This document shows positions 12,081-24,539 of a stretch of 64,000 nucleotides of DNA, piece after piece. Below the pieces are notes generated by a model, which had not been told where the DNA came from, ran no database searches, and worked only from the letters and a program-made list of their open reading frames with translations. Position 1 is the stretch's first letter. Each line of letters opens with the position of its first letter. Source of the stretch: Gnetum montanum (lineage: Eukaryota; Streptophyta; Gnetopsida; Gnetales; Gnetaceae); contig MNCI01008651.1 of assembly GCA_015680685.1 (NCBI GenBank), forward strand, positions 700,047 to 764,046, given 5' to 3'. A program made the position numbers and the translations under genes.

Positions 12081-12209
12081 CTAGCCCTCCTGCAGTTCCG
12101 TCTACTTATTTTCCTCAAAACAATTATAGCCCCAACATCAACTTCTAGGTTAACTCTTGTCATAGCAATGCATCAAATGTAGCCTATACACCAAGACTTG
12201 CTCTCGTCT

Positions 12210-13740
12210 GTTAACTGACCCTTCATGGTAGTGTCACAACCTATCTAGTCATCTTTGCCAGCAATCATGATGCCTACCCAACCTTATGTTCATACCATGC
12301 ATGCCTCCTAGTCCCAAACAACTTAGGCATCTTATGTCCTACCTATTTCATTTGCACCCTTGGCAATGGCCAACCCATGCACACATGGCTTGCCTTGGTC
12401 ACTCTGCCTATGGCATAACCAATGCAGTAAGCATCTCATGTGGTCCCACAACCTATGACCAGGTCATGGACCATGTAACCAGCCAAACAAGTAGCACAAA
12501 TAGCATAGCTTGTTGCATCCCAATGCTTGGATCAGGTGTTTCAGCTGATCCATACCTTAATAGAAGAGGTTAAGTGGCCTAAGACTACCTCCTCCAAAAT
12601 AGTCCATGTAGTGGACTTCTACTAGGACAATCCCATAAGTCTTGCCATTCCACCAATGGCTTTGCCCACTAGGATCCCACTGCCCCACTTCACTAAGTAC
12701 AATGGTGAAGGGGATCCTAACTTGGTGACCTTTCAATCTAAGTGCCTATTACTATAGGCATGGCCACACATCATCATATGTGTTTTCACTATGTCACTCA
12801 TAGGTAAGATACTAGACTGGTATCGAGCATTACCCAAGGCCTCTATCTCCTCTTTGGAGGATCTACTGAGTTAGTTCGTAACACACTGCAAGTACCACTT
12901 GAAGTCTAAAACTACCCTTGACTAGCTCATGCAAATCAAGCAAGGCCATCTACCCATGCAAAAATTTATCCAAGCCTGTAGCACCTCATTGAATGAAAGC
13001 TATGAGCCAATAGCTAAGATGCACCTCTAGGCCATCTTCAAGGTTGTAGTTAATGACTTTATCAAGTTAAAACTATACTACTTGGCCTCGTGTCCCTGAG
13101 CCAAGCCTTTGCCCAAATAAAGAGGATATAAGATGTAGCAAAAGTAAGCAAGGACTTGGCCTATGTGACCTATAAGAACTTACATGTTAAAAAGGACAAG
13201 GACAAGGGGAAGCAAGCTACAACCATGGAAATTGTGATCAACAAGGCCAAAATGACTAACCTAAAGCCAATGGCTAGGCCATCCAAGGCCTTGGTCAATA
13301 GCAAAACTACCGACCCTAGCAAAGCAACTAACTAGCCTACATCATTGACAACCACAACACAAGCGACTTGGAGGTCCAACTTTTAGTGTAAGAATCACTC
13401 AAAGTATACCCTGCTACCGCTTAAACCTTTGGAACTGCTAGACAAATTATTGAAGGCTAGATGTATCCAGTACAAGTAGATGTCCAAGGATGCTTACAAG
13501 AGACATGATAGATACTATGAGCTTCTAAGGAATCTTTCATCCATAGCCCCAAATGAGCCTCCAGTACCAAAATACTTTAGGTTGGATAGGTTTTTCCACT
13601 ACCACCAATTGCTTGAGCATAACACTGATTTTTGCACGTCCCTGTAGGATGACCTACAACGAATGATTGATAGAGGTGAGTTGGTACTTAATGCTACCAA
13701 CCTAGTGAGGCCTCAAAACCAATCTATGAGGCTATATAAG
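12210..13740 (+). pseudogene. gag of the Tat giant
   Basis: The capsid-like region reads with interruptions at 12650-13080. It includes PLPHFTKYNGEGDPN and DWYRALPKASISS, the usual wording of the plant retrotransposon gag domain (hydrophobic helices around a WY pair). Near 13560-13690 the linker between gag and protease is visible: KYFRLDRFFHYHQLLEHNTD, then cysteine and a basic helix ending DRGEL. This corresponds to the H-x-T-x-x-C-x-x-L linker common in Ty3 elements. Stops are mostly TAG. The start is uncertain; the upstream proline/alanine-rich stretch from about 12210 is assigned by position. Confidence 0.6.
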
Positions 13741-14559
13741 GATTCTTTGAATGCAGATGATGTAGGGTATGTCATCAACACCATCAGCATTGATGATAAC
13801 CTAGAACTGGTGTAGCAACCATTCGTGGTCTATGTGCCCTCTAGCAACGTAGGAGCCCTTTCAACCTCCACAAGTTTGAGGTCCTCTTTTGTTGTTAGAG
13901 TGCCACCTTGGGCACCCACAACACCCTTTGTGGTTAGGGTTCCACAGCATGTTGTGGCAGTAATAGTTTAGCCATCCTTTGTCGTTAGGATGCTACAACA
14001 TGCTGACCCCTCACCTACTTGAAGTCTAGTAGTGGGTAATGCATCAGTCCCTTCTCATCCAAGAACCAATCCTGTCGACAACACCAATAGATCATCTAGG
14101 TGGCAACCCAGGAGGCCTAATGAGCATCTAGTTGATAGGATGATTAGACAACATTAGGAGCAAAAGGTGCTAGCTCCACCAAAGCTAGTCCCCCTTTCCA
14201 TAGTCCCCATGGCTGAAGCAACTGAAAAGGCCATAACCAACAAATTGCAACTTGGCACAGAGGCTTCAAATAGGCCAAACAAGCCAAGCTCAAGTCTCCT
14301 TTATGAGAGATCCATCTCTTAGGATGTATGAAGGAGGTCAAGGCCAACAAAACCACAAATAATGGTAAGGACTTCCTAGGTGCATTAGCCTAGGTCAAGT
14401 AGGTGCTAAAGTAGAAAAACACAATGCTAAGCTTGTATGACCTCCATTCCCGTCATGGAGGACATCCCAATAGATGAGCATTCCATCCATGTTGTGATGT
14501 TGTCTCCTGCACCATGAGAATTGAGCTTAACACCCCTTGCATTTTGTGATGAGGTAATT

Positions 14560-15265
14560 AAGGTTGACCCTTAAAAGTGTTAGGTCATAACAACATCCAT
14601 GTTCATCATAATACATGTTGGGTAGTGCAAGATTAGGAGGGTGCACGTTGACAATGAGGCAGCAACAAATGTCATTCCATACTTTGTCATTGACAAGTTA
14701 GGCCTCATCGATTAGATCAAATTGACACTGACCACGTGCCTAACATCCTTTAGTGGGTCATGCGTTGTCAAGGGTACTATGATGATAGCCTTTGTGGTAG
14801 GGGAAGAGTTCCCCATAATTATTGAATTCATCATCATAAAGGAGATGCCAGGCTTTAACCTGATATTAGGTAGGCCTTGGTTGGCTCAATTATGGGTTGT
14901 CTCCTCTTCCATCCACCAAGAAATCCACCTTCCATATGAAGGTGGTGAGGTTATTATTCATGGTAATGACCATTAAGAACATAGACATGGAGTAAGGGTA
15001 AGAGGTGGAATTCCCTAATGATGCATCCCTAGTAAAGGACAAGGACAAAACGTGTGAGGTTGACCCACCCAAATAAGCAGAAGAAGTTAGCAACCTCCAG
15101 GAGGATGCTTTGTGGGTTGAGTTTCCCTTCAACATCACAAGTGAAGGTCAAGGAGACTATTGCATAGTATAGTCTAGGCCTTACATGCCCCCTAATCTAC
15201 ATCAGATTAGAAAGCAGCTATGGGACTAAGGTAGCTTCTTAGCCCAAAACGTGCTAGGTGCTTGC
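14560..15265 (+). pseudogene. Retropepsin-type protease of the Tat giant
   Basis: The frame 14640-14975 shows the aspartic protease fold: VHVDNEAATNVIPYFVIDKLG at the active-site loop, then FNLILGRPWLAQL and a terminal PYEGGEVIIHGN. The family's D-[ST]-G triad is altered here: D is kept, but S/T-G reads N-E. Beyond 14976 a shifted frame continues to about 15265 (for example EVSNLQEDALWVEFPFN), probably the tail of the gag-pro exon. A GT near 15255-15262 could be the splice donor proposed for the long intron described below. Confidence 0.7.
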
Positions 15266-15540
15266 CTACCCTTTACTTCTACACACCATGCATTTTACCC
15301 TTTTTTTCTTACACCACATTTGTTTATGTATTTACATTTAGCTTGATTGTTTAGATTACATATCGTTCTGCTTTGTTCAGGCATTTATTTGCTTTGTTTA
15401 TGCACTTTGCTTAGTTTATGCATTCGCTCATTTTTTTCACCCTTTAGTAGTTATTAGCTTACACATAAAAAACATTAAAATGCACAAAAATCATAAAAGC
15501 CAAAATCACAAAAAGAGAAATAGCACTATGTGGCCCACCA

Positions 15541-15780
15541 TGGCCTTAAACTGGCAACGCATGGCTCAGAATGACCTTAAACTATTGCTAGCCAGAGATG
15601 GCATTAAACTACTGGTGTTAATCCTTCTGCTATGGCCCGAAATGGCCTTAAACTAGCAGTGTACATGGCTCGAAATGGCCTTAAACTAGTAGTATACATG
15701 GCTTGAAATGGCCTAAAACTATCATTAGGGCCTGAAATGGCCTTAAACTAGCATTAGTCCTCTTGCTATGGCCTTAAACT
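15541..15780 (+). repeat. Degenerate tandem repeat with GGCCTTAAACT core, about 31-bp period
   Basis: Copies of the core start near 15541, 15571, 15599, 15643, 15677, 15709, 15738 and 15769, often preceded by ATGGCY-GAAAT. Related words (GGCCTAAAACTAGC) recur at 21966-22000, and a sister array (ATGATGTTAAATTGGCATA) lies at 25655-25795. Tat/Ogre elements often carry tandem repeats of this sort in their non-coding parts. Confidence 0.65.
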
Positions 15781-16219
15781 AGCATGGGGCTTGCAATGGC
15801 CTAGTTACACCATCATCATGTAGACTTAACTTAGCATATGTTGCATATTAATTCATTACATTAACCATAGCAAGTGCATAGAAAATAAACATAAAACAAA
15901 AAAGAAAAAGGTTTTGCACATTACACGTTACACATAGTGAACGCATGCATTAGATATCATATGAATAGTAGTACACAGTGTGAGCAGCAAAACACAACAA
16001 AAATAGCGAAAATGCCAAGTAGTAGAGCTACATTAGGTTGTGCTCAACTGGTGGCACTAGGAGGGGGTGGAAGTTCTTCCTCTCCCACTACATTGTTGGG
16101 GCCCATAACATCTCCTAGTACCTGCTACCATAACTACAATAAAGTAAGTAGTTAGTAAGTACTACATAAGTTAACTCAAAAACATGTAAAAGAAAATAAC
16201 AAACTAGCTTAAGAGGGTT

Positions 16220-19200
16220 CTACATCGGTGTCTTCTAGAGGCAACTTTTCAAGGCCAACCTCCAAATGTTGGAGGATCTTGGCCTCAAAAAGCTACGTCC
16301 AGTCCTCCTAGCCAAAGTCAATCCCTGTAAGGGTCTTGCCTTTGTCCATGGCAGTCTATTTAGGTGGCTCCATTGAGAAGGTAGTAGAGGAAGCCTCTTC
16401 AGAAGGGGTGACGATCTACTTCTTAGGAGCCACTCACCATTGTGTGCCAAGCAAACAACTCATATACTTGCCACCTACTAATCGCGTTAAGAAACATCTC
16501 AAGGCCGCGACATTTCATAGACTCCTCTTTATACCATCATAGGTACATGTCATACTCGCACTTGTATTGGTGCTTGTGGTTCTTCTATGTCTGCCCCCTC
16601 CAGTACACCTTAGTGTTGTAATTCTTTTAGTCTTGATTCTTGTGGGTGAGCAAGTCCATTTGCAATTACTGCTCTATCACCTCCTGGGTGGCCTCATTCT
16701 TACTTCTGAGAGTCGATGCTAGGTGCTATCTCCCTATGACCTAGCTGCTAGAAAGTCATATCTAGATTGGAGATCTTCGATCTTCATATCCTAGCTAGTC
16801 ACTCTCTCTTGAAGCTCATGCATGTGTTTCTACAGGTGCTCATTTGAGTGCTTGCACACCCATAATGTCTTCACATAGGAAAGGATGCACTTGTGTTATG
16901 TCTTGTATATGTGATGAGATACCTAATCGATCTCAAGAGGGAGGTCAGGTAGGGCATCCACCTTCGCTACCCTAGTCGGATTGCACCGTAGCTTAGAACC
17001 TGTAGGCATGCAACAAGTAATTAATCTTAGCTAGGAACTAAGAATTCAAGTGGTGAAGTGACACTAAGAATAAAAACATAGTAAACATATTGAGTTCAAG
17101 ATTCACTTGTTGTAAATGGTCCACCATGTCCTCAACGATGCCTTCCATGAAGGAAAATTTATCAGGCATGTTTATCCATGGCTCTATGCGGTAGGTAGAC
17201 ATGGGACTGGTAGCAAGAACATTTGAGGCTATAACACAATGATGCAATTAGCATATAACTCAAGAGGTAAAGATGCTAGAGCAAAAGGCAATAATAGAGG
17301 ACAACACAAAGTAGTTACCTTGCAAGACTTCAGGCATGAGTGCAAGGATCACCCAGCTATACACCATCAAACAGGAAATCAAAATCATCCCCATTGGGGT
17401 AGAGCAATCCCTCCTCCTCTAACTATTGGAGGGTCTCTATCCTCAAGTAGCTCATCTCCATGAGCCTCCCCCTCTTAGCTTGAGGAGGTGCTTCTTCTAC
17501 TATCGCCTTAGCCATTGCTCTAGCAGTCCTCTCTCTAGTCTCTACAATCAACTCATATGCATAACACATTAGTACTAACTAATAGCATAGCATAAATCAA
17601 AACATAAAATCATAAACATACATTAATACAATAAATGAATCTAACAAGTTATGCATACTAACCTGCAACCTCCGTGTGCAAGCTTTGAAGCTTGATATAG
17701 ATCTTCTTACTGCTCAGTCTCTCGACCTTAAGGGTAGTCTCCTCCATGGGACGTGGCCTCTTAATCTTTGCCATAGACAGTCCCACCATCTCTACAATGT
17801 AGCAGTTTACCTTGTTCACGTCCCTAGTGCCAATTGAGGGACCCTTGCCTATGCTATCCCATGGGTAGTGTGATTGCCCCATAGGACCTTTAGTCATTAC
17901 GAATAACGAATCATCAATCTTCTTTGGGGGGTCTTGTGCTTGTGTGGTCATAAATAGGTGCTTGATCCATGTTTTGGAAAGTTACTCATGGTCTTGCACC
18001 ACCCAATGCCCACTGTCATGCATGACCAAGGGCTCTACAAACCTTTGCATATATTCTATAAAGAACATGAAGTGGATGTGGGACCTTGCTTGGATGTTAA
18101 ACTGTAGCTTGAAGATCTCCGCATGCAAGTCAGTGGCGATGTAGGTAGCCCAGTTGAAGCTCATGCCCTCTAGTAGCACCTCTTTCATCACCTATGCTTG
18201 CTCCATCCCAAGGATCTTCCTTTGGGAGAGCAACTTTGAAAAGGCACATGCGTGGAAAAGAGGGTAGAGCTTCTGTACCTCAGGCACAAGCACATAGTTA
18301 ATTGGTATGCCTTTATGAGATTGGGTGGCCCCTAATAGCTTCTTAATCTCTCCTCTGTGGTCCACCTCCTTGCTATCTTTATCGATGATCATCAAGCCAT
18401 TAGTGGGGAGGCCAAAGAGGTTAGCAATGAAGGCCTCACTGAGGTTAAGCACTACCATCACACCATGCAGTCAGGTGATAAAATGCCTGACGTCATTGTT
18501 GAAGGAGTCAATGATGGTAACCGTTTTGGCCATTGGGATACTTGGGCTAAGGGAAAAAAATAGGTCTATCAACCCTACATGCATGAGTCTAGTTGTCAAT
18601 GCATTTGAGGCCTTATGGCACAGCCACTGTTGTGCATCCTCCACATTGCCATATTTCATGATGAGGGTGGCCTCTGTGCAGCCTATGGTAACCACCGTCA
18701 CCTCACCTAAGGTAACTACCACTGCAATAAAGGAAAAGCAATGTTAGCATCATGCATGAGCAAACTAACAAACATACATGAGCAAGCACATGAGCTAAAG
18801 CTTAGATGCATACATGGCACAAATGGGGTGCAAGACAAGGGTGGTGTTGCTAACATCTCCTCAATGTTAATCACATTAGTGGCCCACTCCTCATCCAACC
18901 AGTCATAGATCCTACACCTTTCATATGCCCTTGGGTATCGGGTAGGGTAGACCTCTAGATCGGACCCCACCTACTCAGGCACAGTTGCCCAAACATTCAG
19001 GCTAGAAGAGAACACCTCTATGGTGGTACGAGTTAAGGCCAGAGTGTTTGCCTCATCATGTAGGCTCTCCTCATCAACTCTAAACTTGGCATTAAGCATA
19101 AGTCATTAGCAATATAGCATGAGCAAGTAGCAAATAATAAACTATGAAAGCCACAAAAGTACTTACCCTCTAGCATAGTAGATAGTTCTAGGTGGGTTCT

Positions 19201-19670
19201 AGAATAAAGTGTGCACTCGCAGCGTGATGAAGAGGGTGTTGCTTTTGTTGTAGCAACTGAACCCTATCATGTGCCATATCCTAGATAGGTATTGAGCACT
19301 GCTAGGGCCTTTACTTGAATCACCCGTCCCATCACCACTATTATTAGGCTCATTCAAGATGAACCTCAAAATGTCTTGGTTAGCCCAGGTAGCAACGTCT
19401 CGGTGATAGCACTAGGAGCCTCCATCGCTAAGTGTGACCACATGATCACACTAAACTACTACATCAGGTACTCCAAGAACTCATGAGCCCCTGGTCAGAA
19501 TCACACCTTTTGAACACCCTCTTAATATTTGGTGTAGGCATGTTAGGAATAGGCTTGCTCATGTAGCATAGGATGCCCACAAGCTTCACGACGATCAAGA
19601 CAGGATTCAGTAGCACCTTGCAACTAACAAGCAATAAGCAAGTGTTAGTGTACATACATAGATACAAATT
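16220..19670 (-). pseudogene. Antisense multi-exon gene carried inside the Tat giant
   Basis: On the minus strand several open segments are joined by short GT...AG introns: 19085-19166 (GTAAGT donor), 18722-18813 (ATTGCAG acceptor), 17552-17662, 17229-17318 (GTAACT donor, TTATAG acceptor), and probably 17000-17096 with its donor G changed to A. Exons read, for example, QYLSRIWHMIGFSCYNKSNT (about 19260), LNLSEAFIANLFGLPTNG (about 18420) and GMSFNWATYIATDLHAE (about 18140). The central part resembles the plant retrotransposon-associated domain with the LSE...LGLP signature; a C-terminal Q/K-rich stretch may be coiled. Antisense ORFs have been described in Tat elements such as Grande and Retand. 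Stops are mainly TAG. Function unknown. Confidence 0.6.
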
Positions 19671-19699
19671 TTGAGATTAAATCATGAAAGTAAATTAGT

Positions 19700-22100
19700 A
19701 AAATTAACATAATGCAATGGGCAGTAACAAAATTTTTTAGTTCTGGCAATGCCCTTAGGGGCCCTGCAGGTATAGGACGTCAACCAACTTATTTGACATG
19801 CTTGGTACTCACTGGGGTACAACACATTTGCATAGGATTAGCATTTTATTTCACAAGTTTTGTAGGTTTAGCATCAACATGTTTTCACAAGTTTACAGTT
19901 TGCAGGATTAGCATCATTACATTTTGCAAGTTTAGCATTATGCATAGTTTGCAAAATTTTAGCAATTTTTTTCTAACTCCAAACTGCCTTAGTGAGAGTG
20001 TAGTCTAGAATTTTTCAAAAAAATTTCAACTCTGGGCTACCTCTGTAGAGAGCGTAGTGCAGAATTTTTGAAAAAATTCTAACTCTGGGCTACATTTGTA
20101 GAGAGCATAGTCCAAAAAGGAGACAAAATTTTTCTAACTTTGTGAATATTTTGACTACGCTTTCTATAGAGCATATTCCTAAAAAAACTGTGAAATTTTT
20201 CTAACCTTGTGAGTATTTTGACTATGCTCTCTATAGAGCATAGTCTAGAAAAAACTAACTCCTGGGGTAGCCATTTTTCCAAACACTTAATGTCAACTTT
20301 GCCTGCAAGGTGTGGGGAGCATAGTCATAGCTACAATAGTCGGAAGTGAAGTCTTGGCTGCTATCCCAATGGTCTTTGCACATCGCCCCACTGTGCCTTG
20401 CATGTTGCACCCTATCACGGTGCTGTCCACTACACCTTACTCATCCCACATGCGCTACACTTGCTACATGCCACGCCCATGCCCTACCATGTGCAGTCCT
20501 CACACATTGCTATACTATTGTGCTTGCCATACCCACTAAGCCCTGCCCTTTTCTCCTCCTTCATTGTTGCTGCCCCAGATCCTTCCAAAAATGTTTTTCA
20601 AAAAGAAAGAAGGGGGAAACATAGGAAATGCATCTTGGCACCAAGCACCTTCGTTGCCCTTGCAGAAATTCAAAAATAAAAAATACAGAAAATGTGCCCT
20701 GGCACCGAGCACCCTAGTTGTTCTTGCTATCATGTTGTGTGGTGCAATTACCCCTGCATCCACCCAATGCATAGACCCCCCTACACCCCACTTGAAAAAT
20801 TTGAAAAAAAAATGATGGCCACAACATGTGGTGATAATCATGACCCTTGCGCCCATGGTGTCCATGGCCTTTCTCCCCACACTTGCTGTGCTACACGTGC
20901 ACACCCAATCCCTCCTCGTGCAGCCTTGAAGGGGCTAGACAGAAACCTTGCCCCACGGCCTTAGCAATGCACAGTATGCTTGGCCTTTGCCCCCTCAAAA
21001 AATATAAATAATTTTTTTTCAATCCCTAGTGCTTTTTACCCTACTGTTGCCCATCCATGGTTGTCGCCAAAACCTTGATCCTCGCTTTCCCCTCGATCGC
21101 ACTGTAAAATAGAAAAGTCTATTTTCAAAAAAAAAAGAAAAAATGCAGGGCAAACCCCTACTGCATCCTTGTACCACATCCTGCTACCATGTAGTAGACT
21201 GCCCTTAGTTGCCACATTGCAAAGTGTAGCTTGTGGCCTACCCATGGCCCACGCAAGAAACCCCACATCCCATGCACAGTAGAAACAAATGACAACAAAA
21301 ACCCTCATTGCCTGAAACCCTTCCAACCATGTAGTCCCTCCCTAACTATGGTAGCTGAAAATGATGCACAGTGGTGGTGGCCCCTACCATAGTAGTGCAC
21401 CATGGCAGGGTGCCAATAATGTTTGTGCTCCCAAACCCTTGAAGTGCAGAAAATGAAACAAAGAAAAACAACAAAGGGGAGAGCGTAGTTGGGGTACCTA
21501 GCAGATGTCGATGGCCTCCTCTCCTCCATGCATGCCTATGGTAGGTAGCCCAATGCTTATTCCCCCTCATTCATGTTTGCTAGTCCTAGGTGCAAGTGTC
21601 CACTCTAGTGTGTCATCTTACTCCAACTATGCTCTCCATTGGTAGCGCAAAATAATAGTAATGGCAAGACTATGCTCTAAACCTTACATTTGAAAGCTTG
21701 AAATGACAACTTACCCATAGTGAAAATGGACCTATATACCATCTCAAGGTCATTTAATGACCCACCAACCTAGGACTACGTTCCACACTTAGCCAGAATT
21801 TTTCAAATTTTGGTGGAAAGCATAGTTGGGTGAGAGCATAGTCACCCATACTTAGACAAAATTTTCAACTCTTCATTGCCCAGTGAATGCCCAAGCCAAT
21901 TTCACTTCCCAAGCATGGCCAACCTTCCCCAAAATTGTATGTTTGACACATCTACGGTCCACTAAGGCCTAAAACTAGCATGCATGGCTTGTTGAGGCCT
22001 AAAATCGCCACACACATGCCTACCTTCTTTATAGCCCTTTTGCATAGTTAGGAAAATTTTCATCGCATTGCTTTTCATTCATCTATTCATATTAACTTGG
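19700..22100. other. Motif-rich spacer upstream of both the antisense gene and the RT exon
   Basis: No coding is supported; the many open stretches around 20300-20960 are low-information and overlap on both strands. At 19980-20260, 20310, 21480 and 21630-21860 it contains the GAGAGCGTAGT / ACTACGCTCTC motif that fills the Tat LTRs, separated by A/T-rich spacers (TTTTTCTAACT). It lies 5' of the antisense gene and so may have held its promoter. A poly-A/T-interrupted, cytosine-rich stretch fills 20400-21300. Confidence 0.4.
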
Positions 22101-22143
22101 TTAAGACATGTGCTGCTTAACATTTTGCTAGTTTGTTTTGTAG

Positions 22144-23660
22144 GAAGATGACATGATCACGCATGAGTAGATCCTCTTACCTCTAGTTCTCATTAGACCT
22201 CATCGTGATATGAAGCGATGCATTGACCTACATTGCCTAGACATTGAGCCTACAACCTATGTTGAATACGTAGCATTCGTAGAGGTACCACTAGACTAGC
22301 CCAACCATCTAGTTAAGGCTCTCAATCTAGAGGTAGGGGATGTCATAGAGGATCCCCTCATTGAGATTCTTGTGACAACACCCAATGGTAAGGTGAAAAT
22401 GCTAAAATTGAGCTCCTCGCTAGATCCGCAGCATGCCCAAGACATGGCTAAGATGCTAAACGATAACATCAAGGCCTTTGTTGGGCCTAGACCCTTGGCT
22501 AGTCCAACACAATATCATTCTCAATCCCTGCATTAAACCAGTAAAACAAAAAGTGTGCAAGGTTAGGCCTAAGGTGGCATTGATGGTTCATGATGAAATT
22601 GCCAAGCTTTACAAAGCTGGTTTCATCCAGCCTATTAATTATGTAGACTAGGTCTTCAGCATCGTAGTTGTACCCAAGAAAAATGGAAGTATATTTATTT
22701 GGATAGACTTCTAGGACCTGAACAAGGCAACCATCAAAGATGATTTTTTGTTGTCCAGTATTGATCAACTGATTGATACCACAGTTGGACATGCCTTGCT
22801 ATCCTTCATGGATGGGTTCTTGGGCTACAACTGGATTAGGATCAACACTGTACACCAACTTAGCATAACCTTTGTGACCCCTTGGGGTATGTTTTGCTAT
22901 ACCATGATGCCCTTTGGAGTCAAGAATGTAGGAGCAATGTATCAATGCACAATGCTGTATATTTTTAGTGATTACATGCCAAGTTTACTTAATGACTATG
23001 TATACAACATCATGGTTAAGTCCAAAGTGGCTGACAACCATGCAAATGATCTAGACATAGTGCTTAAACATTGCTTAAAACATGATCTTAAGTTGAACCC
23101 CAAGAAGTGTGTTTTTGGCATCAGAATGGGTTAGATGCTTAGTTTTGTAGTATCTAAAGTAGGAATATGGATAGACCCTGATAAGGTTAAGGCCATAACC
23201 AACTTAGCACCATCGACCAACCTTAAGGAGCTTCGAGGATTACAAGGTAGAATACAATTGATATGCAGGTTTATCGTGCTGTTAACTAATAAGTTACAGC
23301 TAATGTAACATTTGCTCAAGAAAGGAACCCACTTCATATGGACAGCTCAATGCCAACAAGCATTTGATAATCTTAAGCAAGAGCTAGCACAACTTTCTAT
23401 GGTTCACCCTCCATAAGGAGATAAACCCTTTTACATCTACCTTGCCACTTCTGACATGTCCATCACTTCTCTGCTTTGCTAGAAGTGAGATGATGGCATT
23501 GAGGTCTTGGTTTACTACTTAAGCCATGAGTTAGTAGCCCATGAAGCAAAATACAATGATGTGAAAAAGCATTGCCTTACCTTGGTCTTCTGACTGAAGA
23601 AGTGGAGGCATTACCTTTTTCACAGTCAAGTCAATATCATTTACAAAAATAATGTACCCT
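22144..23660 (+). pseudogene. Reverse transcriptase and first RNase H of the Tat giant
   Basis: The RT domain starts near 22480 after a frameshift (LDPWLVQHNIILNP, then KPVKQK and VHDEIAKLYKAGFIQP). It contains VVPKKNGS, TPWGMFCYTMMPFGVKN and NPKKCVFG, all standard Ty3/gypsy RT blocks. The catalytic Y-V-D-D box reads Y-V-Y-N at 22997-23008, so polymerase activity is lost. RNase H follows (AQCQQAFDNLKQEL, YIYLATSDMSI, YYLSHELVAHEAKYND). The catalytic aspartate position in YIYLATSD is kept within an altered context. Several stops, TAG most often. The exon likely begins right after the AG at 22142-22143. Confidence 0.8.
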
Positions 23661-23879
23661 GAGTAATCACAATGAATATCTACGAAAGTAGTAATATTGC
23701 ACAATGGAAAGCAATAACAATGGAGTTTGACCTACATTACCTCGCACAAGTCTCAACAAAAGGTCAAGCTATAGCTACACAACTCATGGCTTTGCCAGTT
23801 AATGACCAAGCAACTAAAGACCTAAAATTCTCGGACGAGCATATTAATAGTGTTAATCAAGTGCTTGATAACTATTAGG

Positions 23880-24260
23880 CACTCATACATTTTGACAGAG
23901 CTTCAACCTCTCAAGGAGTTAGTGCCACTACCATTATCACATTTCCCTCAGGGGAGATCCAACCCTTTGCATATTATTTTACATTCTCTTGCACTAACAA
24001 CGTGGTGGAGTATGAAGGTCTCCTATGAGGTATCCTTGTAGCATGCAACCTAGGGATTCAACACCTAGCAATCCGAGGTGACTCATAGTTAGTAGTCAAC
24101 TAGGTAATAGAGGTTTACACCTATAACGCCCAACATTTATAGCCTTATTGTGACCTGGTGATGCACTTGCTTCAACACTTTGCAACTATTGATGTCTAGT
24201 AGATTCGTCAGAATGAAAATGCCATAGCCAATGCTTTAGCAACATTACCCCTAAGCATTG
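23880..24260 (+). pseudogene. Second (archaeal-type) RNase H of the Tat giant
   Basis: After a stop at the end of the RNase H/connection region, a new RNase H domain begins: HFDRASTSQGVS, then PFAYYFTFSCTNNVVEYEG, IQHLAIRGDS and ENAIANALATLP. The order of acidic positions (D, E, D, D) is that of the additional RNase H characteristic of Tat-lineage elements. The last catalytic D appears as N in ANALAT, where ADALA is usual. This domain is the best evidence for assigning the element to Tat. Confidence 0.75.
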
Positions 24261-24539
24261 CACCTGACATGTTCCATGCATTGCCCACCTCAGTGGTGGA
24301 TTGCACTATGCCTATCATGCAAATCACTGATACTACATCCATAGCCACAGTAAGCACAACCCACGTAAGAGAATGGTACAACGACATCAAGGTGTACCTT
24401 CTATAGGATGAGTCTCTGCAACATTTAACTACTACTTAAAAGGATGTAGTGCGTAAACATTCGTAGTAGTATGTCATCATGGGTCATAACACGCTATGCT
24501 GTAGATCCTACGATGGCATACTGCTAACCTGTGTAAGAA

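Larger units (their letters stand above)
15266..22143 (+). other. Long non-sense-coding block between protease and RT, probable intron
   Basis: No sense coding of retroelement type is seen for 6.9 kb. The block ends with TTTGTTTTGTAG (22132-22143), a pyrimidine-rich tract plus AG, and the RT reading frame starts right after. Ogre elements of the same lineage are known to splice an intron between protease and RT, so a spliced intron is plausible, though this one would be unusually long. It holds tandem repeats (15541-15780), an antisense gene (16220-19670) and a region rich in the LTR-type inverted motif (19970-21860). An insertion by another element is the alternative. Confidence 0.45.

Noticed and set aside
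15541-15780. Short regular repeats as a CRISPR array
   Set aside because: Spacers are themselves similar, the repeats are degenerate, and the context is a plant retrotransposon.
20300-20960. Overlapping open stretches on both strands as short genes
   Set aside because: Low-complexity, cytosine-rich spacer; no motif, no conserved partner, and frames overlap in several phases.
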